Assembly (NCBI GenBank): GCA_025450955.1
Contig: JANWLJ010000023.1
Location: 1-6,383, forward strand
Reading direction: 5' to 3'
DNA length: 6,383 nucleotides
Source: Polyangium sp. (in: bacteria)
GTDB taxonomy: Bacteria; Myxococcota_A; Polyangia; Palsa-1104
Shown here: in pieces, positions 5,743 to 6,383 of the stretch
How the letters are laid out: each line of letters opens with the position of its first letter
Position numbering within the stretch: position 1 is the first letter of the stretch
The notes under the pieces: generated by a model
The model's database searches: none
What the model was told of the DNA's origin: nothing
Seen by the model: only the letters and a program-made list of their open reading frames with translations
Program-made: the position numbers and the translations under genes

Positions 5743-5751
5743 CAGGGGAAG
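5743..5751 (+). promoter_or_regulatory. Ribosome binding site of the kinase gene
   Basis: The purine run AGGGGAAG lies 3-4 nt before the ATG at 5755, with its GGGG core 6 nt upstream. It supports this start, which gives the kinase a long N-terminal extension. No convincing -35/-10 pair was found in the 98-nt gap upstream. Confidence 0.65.
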
Positions 5752-5754
5752 ATC

Positions 5755-6383
<629 letters not shown>

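Noticed and set aside
5724..5743. Sigma54-like promoter before the kinase gene (TGGCAG ... TGC)
   Set aside because: The GG and GC elements are 17 nt apart instead of the required 12.

Overview
The window looks like a piece of a myxobacterial (Myxococcota / former Deltaproteobacteria) chromosome. The pointers are very high GC with G/C-ending codons, a lipoprotein with the Cys-rich DCGG-type tag common in that phylum, a Pkn-type Ser/Thr kinase with a long N-terminal extension, and many short-signal lipoproteins. This placement is inference from gene style; no rRNA or other marker is present. Nothing in the window looks like a mobile element, phage, CRISPR array or RNA gene.

Layout. Bases 1-371 (minus) hold the N-terminal part of a Cys-rich secreted lipoprotein that runs off the left edge. 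It has its own good sigma70-type promoter at 441-469, overlapped by a 22-bp perfect inverted repeat. Bases 487-3886 (minus) form a tight four-gene cluster, read from right to left: an octaheme membrane-anchored cytochrome c, a four-helix membrane protein, a KANL3/Tex30-type alpha/beta hydrolase, and a VOC (glyoxalase-like) protein. The first three genes are joined by two 4-nt ATGA stop/start overlaps, so they are probably one translationally coupled transcript; the VOC gene follows after 36 nt. A short divergent promoter region (3887-3955) separates this cluster from the plus-strand genes.

The plus strand carries a classical NAD(P)-dependent short-chain dehydrogenase (3956-4729), a small acidic 54-residue protein (4782-4946), a lipoprotein with a Pro/Ala linker and a BamE-like-looking C-terminal part (4994-5656), and the start of a Ser/Thr protein kinase (5755 onward) that runs off the right edge.

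The most interesting element is the cytochrome operon: an electron-transfer protein of a poorly characterised multiheme family coupled to a small His-bearing membrane protein that could be its quinone-side or membrane partner, plus two soluble enzymes of unknown substrate. The rest of the window is ordinary for this kind of genome. I did not find convincing evidence for a wholly new defence or mobile system.
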